Part shown: positions 58,601 through 64,000 of the stretch, one piece after another
Position numbering within the stretch: the stretch's first letter is position 1
How the letters are laid out: each line of letters starts with the position of its first letter
Source: Trochalopteron elliotii
Taxonomy: Eukaryota > Chordata > Aves > Passeriformes > Leiothrichidae
Assembly: GCA_024734555.1 (NCBI GenBank)
Contig: JANPWX010000151.1
Coordinates: 1,425,293 to 1,489,292, forward strand
Direction: 5' to 3'
DNA: 64,000 nt
Program-made: the position numbers and the translations under genes
The notes under the pieces: generated by a model
Database searches by the model: none
Told to the model about the DNA's origin: nothing
Seen by the model: the letters and a program-made list of their open reading frames with translations, nothing else

Positions 58601-61218
58601 GTGGTGTCCCTTTGCATTTCTGATAGGAGACAGCAGAAAACCTGATAATCCATTCAGATTTTAGCTTGTGTCCAAGAGTACATTGAGACAGGAATTGGGA
58701 CCCTGAGGCAATAAAGGCACTGAAAGTGTTTTCACTTGATTTTCTGCACTCTAATTCTATGCATGACAAAAAAAAAAGTAGATGTAGTGTTTTGTTATAT
58801 TTTTCATTCATAAGCTGCTCTTACTAAGCTCTCTACAGAAAGTAAATAAACCCCAATTCCATTAGCAGTAGACTCAAAATTGACATTCAGATGACTGATA
58901 TTTCACTTGAAAAAGAATGTAATTGTCTGTAAATCCAAGCCAGCTGAGAAACAGAAACAAAACTGTATCAAGCTGTTTTAATTTGTGCTTCAGACAAAAG
59001 ACTCCCACAAACCCCTTGGCAACTGGGGGTGTGTGTCCAGTAAGTGCCTGTGCCTAGAGAAGAGATGGAAAGATTAAATGCAGAGTGACCTGTCTCAGGC
59101 AGTGTTAAAATAGTATTGCCCAGAGTTAGAACCACACTCTACTCCTGAAAAATTGGCTATAAATATGGAAGAATACAAGTACAGCATATGTGAGGACTTC
59201 CTGTACTGAAAATGAAATGCAATGAACACTTTGCTTGTCTGAAACACTTGTCCATCCACTCAAAATGAACTCTTGTGTTCTTTCTTACCCTGTCAAATCA
59301 ACCTTTTATCAGACATTTATTAATTAGGAATCATGGAGTAGAAGAGAAAGTGTTCTATAGCCTATTATGGGCTGTTACATAATCACAGAAACACAGAGGA
59401 GTAGAGCAGGGAAGGATCACAAAAGGCCCCCTGGTTCATGCCTCTGCCAAGCCAGGTCCAATTAATTATTTTATCTAAGCCTTTTCTGGGAGACATTTTT
59501 CTGACCTGCTGTTCACAACATTCAGTGATGTTGGGCTCCCACAACCATCTCTGTGAACATTTACAGCCTCACCATTAGAAAATTCTCTCTGCTGTGAATC
59601 TGAAACCTGTTACTTCACATTGGAGATAATTCTCCTCCTCTCTGCGGAAGGTTTTTATGCATTTGCAAAGTTTCTCCTGCCTTTCCCAAGTCAAATGACC
59701 AAGGTTCATTCAATCTTAGTTCTTACTACCTACTAGTGTTTTTTTTTCACTATTCTCTTCTATACTACTATTCAGCCCCACTTCTCTTAACCAGAGCCCC
59801 CAAAAAGAGCTGTGATATTCCAGATACCAGAGATCTTATCAGTGGTGAGCACAATAAAACAATTCCTTTGCTCTGATCAGCTTTCCTTGACCAGTTAAAA
59901 CAAACCCATAACTGGACAAAAGGCTCATTCTTTCTCTGTGTCAGAAATTTCACCACTTGCTTGCCTTTTCAAAGGCACCAAACTGTTGCTGACATCTGTT
60001 GAGCTCGTGGTCATAAGATCCAGATCCTTTTCTCAAGGACTGTTACCTAACTAGCTGTCACCTAAGATCCTTTATTTGTGAATTGTTTATTCCTGTCTAT
60101 GTGTAGAGCCTGGCACTTTCAATTTTATTTAGACCATTTATCCAGGACCTCAGGAGCTCTTTGAATTCTAATGCTGCCCTCCAGCAGGCTTATTGTCCTT
60201 CCCAGCTTCATGTTCATCTACAAATGCAATAAGCATATTGCCTCTTCCATCATCCAGGTCATTAACAATGAACTGAGCTGAACTCCACACAGGCTTTTGG
60301 GTTGGACAAACTCACTTGGGCCATCACTGCTCTCCCCATAAAGGGTCTGGTCATTTCTCTCCCCATCATCCAGACCATGTTTTTCTAGTCAGCTTATGAG
60401 AACACTGTAAGAGATGGTCAGAAGCCTTGGCAAAGTTAAAGAACATGACATGTACTTCTTTTCTCCTGCCCACAAGTGTTTTCAGCCCCTTTCAGAAGAA
60501 AATAAAGGTAGTTTGATGTGATTTTCTCTTGGCACATCTATGTTGGTTGCTGGTCATCTCCTTATCTTGTGCTCATACAGTTTGTTTAATCCTTTGTTCC
60601 AGCACTTTTCTAAGAATGGAAGTTGAACTGACTAGCTCCAATCCTGCCCCCCATTCAGGGTCTCTTGGACACTGCCTAAAGTTCTGAGATTTCCTCAATC
60701 AATCTTTCAAGTATCTGACAATGAAGTTAATTAGGCCCACCTGGCTTGAAAACCAGCCTAACTAATGCTACAGCTTGTTTCTTGCACTTCTAGGCTGAGA
60801 CCTTATGCCTTTAGAGTTATGCTAGTGTCACACTGTCCTTTTTGATTAGAAAACAGTGCAAAAAGGCATTCAGCACTTTCCCTTTCATGACTATCTATCC
60901 TGAGACTCCCCTGACCACTGAGAACTGAAAAAGCACACTGAAAACAGTGTCATATGTATGCTTTCAAACAGGAAAGTTTTTATATTATTTGATTTTCTGT
61001 CAAGCTCTGCGTTTTCTAATATTTTTTTTTTTACAGAAAACCAAATCAAATATGACTGATCAGGGACTTCAAAAGGGCCAAGTCCACACCTGTGCAAACA
61101 CAGGCAAGACCACCATCATGAAAGCATTTCCAGCAAACCTGCTACCCCAATTTGGCTCTGTGTGCATTTTCAACTGGAGCTTCTGTAGGGTGAGGGATAC
61201 AAGGAAGGAGATGTTTAC
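55687..61218 (-). other. CACNA1C: Intron 18
   Basis: This 5.5-kb intron contains one large, old CR1 fragment (59381-60930, listed separately) and a short poly-A run near 56899-56916. From 56920 to 59380 and from 55700 to 56890 I see only unique, CpG-poor sequence with no recognisable exon. Confidence 0.75.
59381..60930 (-). mobile_element. Old CR1 LINE fragment, about 1.5 kb
   Basis: The left end, aatcacagaaacacagagg, resembles the reverse complement of the CR1 3' terminal repeat. It is followed by antisense phrases typical of avian CR1 3' UTR and ORF2: a block around 59520-59720 in which a wound-like series of TTCAATCTTAGTTCTTAC occurs, a stretch near 60200-60270 about 'catcatccaggtcattaac', and 60420-60760 with 'gccttggcaaagtt' and 'gttccagcacttttc'. 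The copy is heavily diverged, with many stops, so it is inactive. The family match is by recognition only; the exact CR1 subfamily was not determined. It is in the same orientation as CACNA1C. Confidence 0.75.
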
Positions 61219-61288
61219 CTGGAGCTTCTGTTGTGGGATAAGGACTCTTTTCTTCACTTTCATTGGGCTGATAATCATCCACATTGAT
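61219..61288 (-). CDS. CACNA1C: CACNA1C exon 18: II-III loop
   Basis: This 70-nt exon reads INVDDYQPNESEEKSPYPTT then EAP and ends with the first base (G) of the next codon before donor gtaaac. It lies in the acidic II-III loop. The pattern I-N-x-D-D-x-Q-P-N-E with later KSPYP is that of CaV1.2. The last six residues differ from the mammalian version I remember, so this is one of the faster-changing parts of the channel in the window. Phase 0 at the start and phase 1 at the end fit its neighbours. Confidence 0.95.
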
Positions 61289-61416
61289 CTGGCAGAAATG
61301 AAAGGAGAAGCATTAAAGGCTTTATCAGAGCAAGCAGGCAGTTTTTATTCCCTTAGAATCCCAAGCTGTTCATGCCATCAGTGCACAGAGAGTGCTGCCT
61401 TGCCAGCAGACCTTAC
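61289..61416 (-). other. CACNA1C: Intron 17 (128 nt)
   Basis: A very short intron separates exons 17 and 18. The acceptor for exon 18 reads catttctgccag. There is no repeat within it. Confidence 0.95.
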
Positions 61417-61537
61417 CTTGGTGGCAGGTGGGGACTCTCCATCAGCAGTGATCGATTTCAGCTCAATTTTCTCCTCCTTTGTCTCTTCCTCCACAGCTGT
61501 TTTCTCCATCTCCTGTTTCTTTTCGGGACTAGCAGTC
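61417..61537 (-). CDS. CACNA1C: CACNA1C exon 17: II-III loop
   Basis: This 121-nt exon follows acceptor attgccag and ends AAG before donor gtaagg. It reads [20 protein letters not shown], then [20 protein letters not shown], after completing the split arginine from exon 16. It is part of the soluble cytoplasmic loop between domains II and III and has no membrane segment. The core [20 protein letters not shown] is the same as in mammalian alpha-1C as I recall it, while the stretch between KKQE and EEK differs, which is typical of this poorly constrained linker. Confidence 0.97.
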
Positions 61538-61746
61538 CTGGCAATTTTACAAGATAAAAAAGCCTAAGAGTTACAAAGGTGGAAAAGCTGCTTCCCTTTC
61601 AGGAGCTTCATGTAGTACAGCACAAACCATGAGAACAATCAGCTGGCTGGCATCTCCATTCTGAGCTCAGCTTCCATACCAGTGGCTCCACCTTCTCCTC
61701 CTCTGCAGGCAAAGGCAGAGGCTCTGACCTGTCTTTATGCAATGCA

Positions 61747-61951
61747 TATTTTTAATACAATAATGTATATTTTATATACAATAATGTATATTGTCTATAA
61801 TGTATATTTTATAGTCTATTTAAGGCATATTTTATATACAATAATGTATATAATGTATATTCTATAGTCTATTTAAGGCATATTTTATATACAATAATGT
61901 ATATTGTATATAATGTATATTTTATAGTCTATTTAAGGCATATTTTATAGC
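61747..61951. repeat. AT-rich tandem array, ~54-60 bp unit
   Basis: A unit containing agtctatttaaggcatattt recurs at 61812, 61866 and 61926, separated by blocks of aatgtatatt and tatacaataatg. There are about three and a half copies with slightly different spacing (54 and 60 bp). It is a local minisatellite in intron 16 with no coding content. Confidence 0.85.
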
Positions 61952-62569
61952 TTCCTCAATGGCAAGTGTTTGTGCATTTGTGCAAATGTATATTTTAGGT
62001 CTGTCAGCAGAGATCCCTTTGTTCACCTGGTGACAAAAGCGTGGATCATTTTCAACCCATATCTTGTGAACTTCCAACTACAACGTTTTGCCCCTCACTG
62101 CACCCCTAGAGTGAGGGAAATCTGCTGAGCTGCATGCAGGGTGAAGCAGGAGGAGCTGCACGAGAGATCCCCTCCAAGCAGCCAGTGAATAGGAATAACC
62201 AGTAAGGAAGGAGAGGCTTCCCTGCTGCTGGCAGCTGGGAATGGCAGAGAAGCTCCTCATCCAGCTTGTGTCCCTGAAGTGTCTGCAGAAACACTGAGAG
62301 AACTGGCAGGGGAAGAACAGCATGTGGCATCAAAAGAGAATGAAGCTGTTAAATCTCATCACGGGAATGACAGGAAATCTGCCTCGTGGCCCAAAGCAGT
62401 CAGAAGGTAGTAGGGAGATTCAGATGGGATTGACACCATTTCACAGCCATTCTCTGCTGATGCTCTGAGAGCTCAGCAGTAACTCAGACTTCCTTTTCTC
62501 TGCTCACACCACTGCAGCTGGGGGGAACTCCCAGCTCACAACACTTTCTTGTCTTACAGTTGGAATTCC

Positions 62570-62745
62570 TTTGTATAAAAACTTATATAGACATAATCTA
62601 CATAATTTTAAAATTTGCATTAAAAATTTTATATAGGCACAATTCCTTATATAATTAATTACATTAATCACATATATAATCTATACATATACAGATTATA
62701 TATATTAGATATACACACATGTATGTATAGGCATCATATTCATAT
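62570..62745. repeat. AT-rich low-complexity stretch
   Basis: The stretch is dominated by TATA and ATAT steps (for example acatatataatctatacata) with no clear unit length. It ends about 60 nt beyond the exon 16 donor on the transcript, so it lies in the first part of intron 16. Confidence 0.7.
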
Positions 62746-62805
62746 ATATCCATGCTGTGTGTCATTACAGGAATGTGTGCAGGGAGGTGGATGCAAATGG
62801 ATTTA

Positions 62806-64000
<1,195 letters not shown>

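Noticed and set aside
59060..59150. Possible MIR end ('cagagtgacctgtctcaggc' followed by a 'gttagaaccacac' phrase)
   Set aside because: It is too short and diverged to call.

Overview
This window is vertebrate nuclear DNA, almost certainly from a bird. It is an internal stretch of CACNA1C, the gene for the pore-forming alpha-1C subunit of the L-type calcium channel CaV1.2, and the gene runs on the minus strand from high to low coordinates. The bird assignment rests on several CR1 LINE fragments, including the typical 5'-truncated avian form, on moderately compact introns, and on an exon-encoded protein nearly identical to mammalian CaV1.2. The order within birds cannot be resolved from the sequence alone.

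I found 18 exons by reading splice-bounded protein in frame. In human numbering they are exons 16 to 33. All have GT-AG boundaries and compatible phases, with no stop or frameshift. In gene order: the end of IIS6 and the II-III cytoplasmic loop (exons 16-19, 62.9-55.6 kb); domain III from S1 to S6 (exons 20-28, 53.9-42.0 kb), with the mutually exclusive IIIS2 pair 21/22; the III-IV linker, IVS1 and IVS2 (exons 29-30, 41.5-40.1 kb); the mutually exclusive IVS3 pair 31/32 (22.3-21.4 kb); and the 33-nt optional exon 33 of the IVS3-S4 loop (2.0 kb). Exon 15 and exon 34 are outside the window. Counting one member of each exclusive pair, about 1.72 kb is coding and the rest is intron.

The most informative non-coding signals concern splicing. 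On the transcript strand, long CU-rich tracts lie beside both exclusive exon pairs: 126 nt ending 20 nt before exon 32, and 90 nt starting 22 nt after exon 22. A UGCAUG (RBFOX) element lies 118 nt after exon 33. A tandem NAGNAG acceptor precedes exon 19, and an in-frame second donor follows exon 28. Introns 30 and 32 are about 18 and 19 kb. They hold a seven-copy ~100-bp minisatellite just after exon 30, a long (ATT)n tract, a (GACA)n tract in a CpG-retaining patch, and a 110-bp duplication. CR1 and probable MIR fragments are scattered through other introns. I saw no second protein-coding gene, RNA gene, CRISPR array or intact mobile element. I found nothing that qualifies as a previously undescribed system; what is worth a second look is the regulatory layout around the alternative exons.
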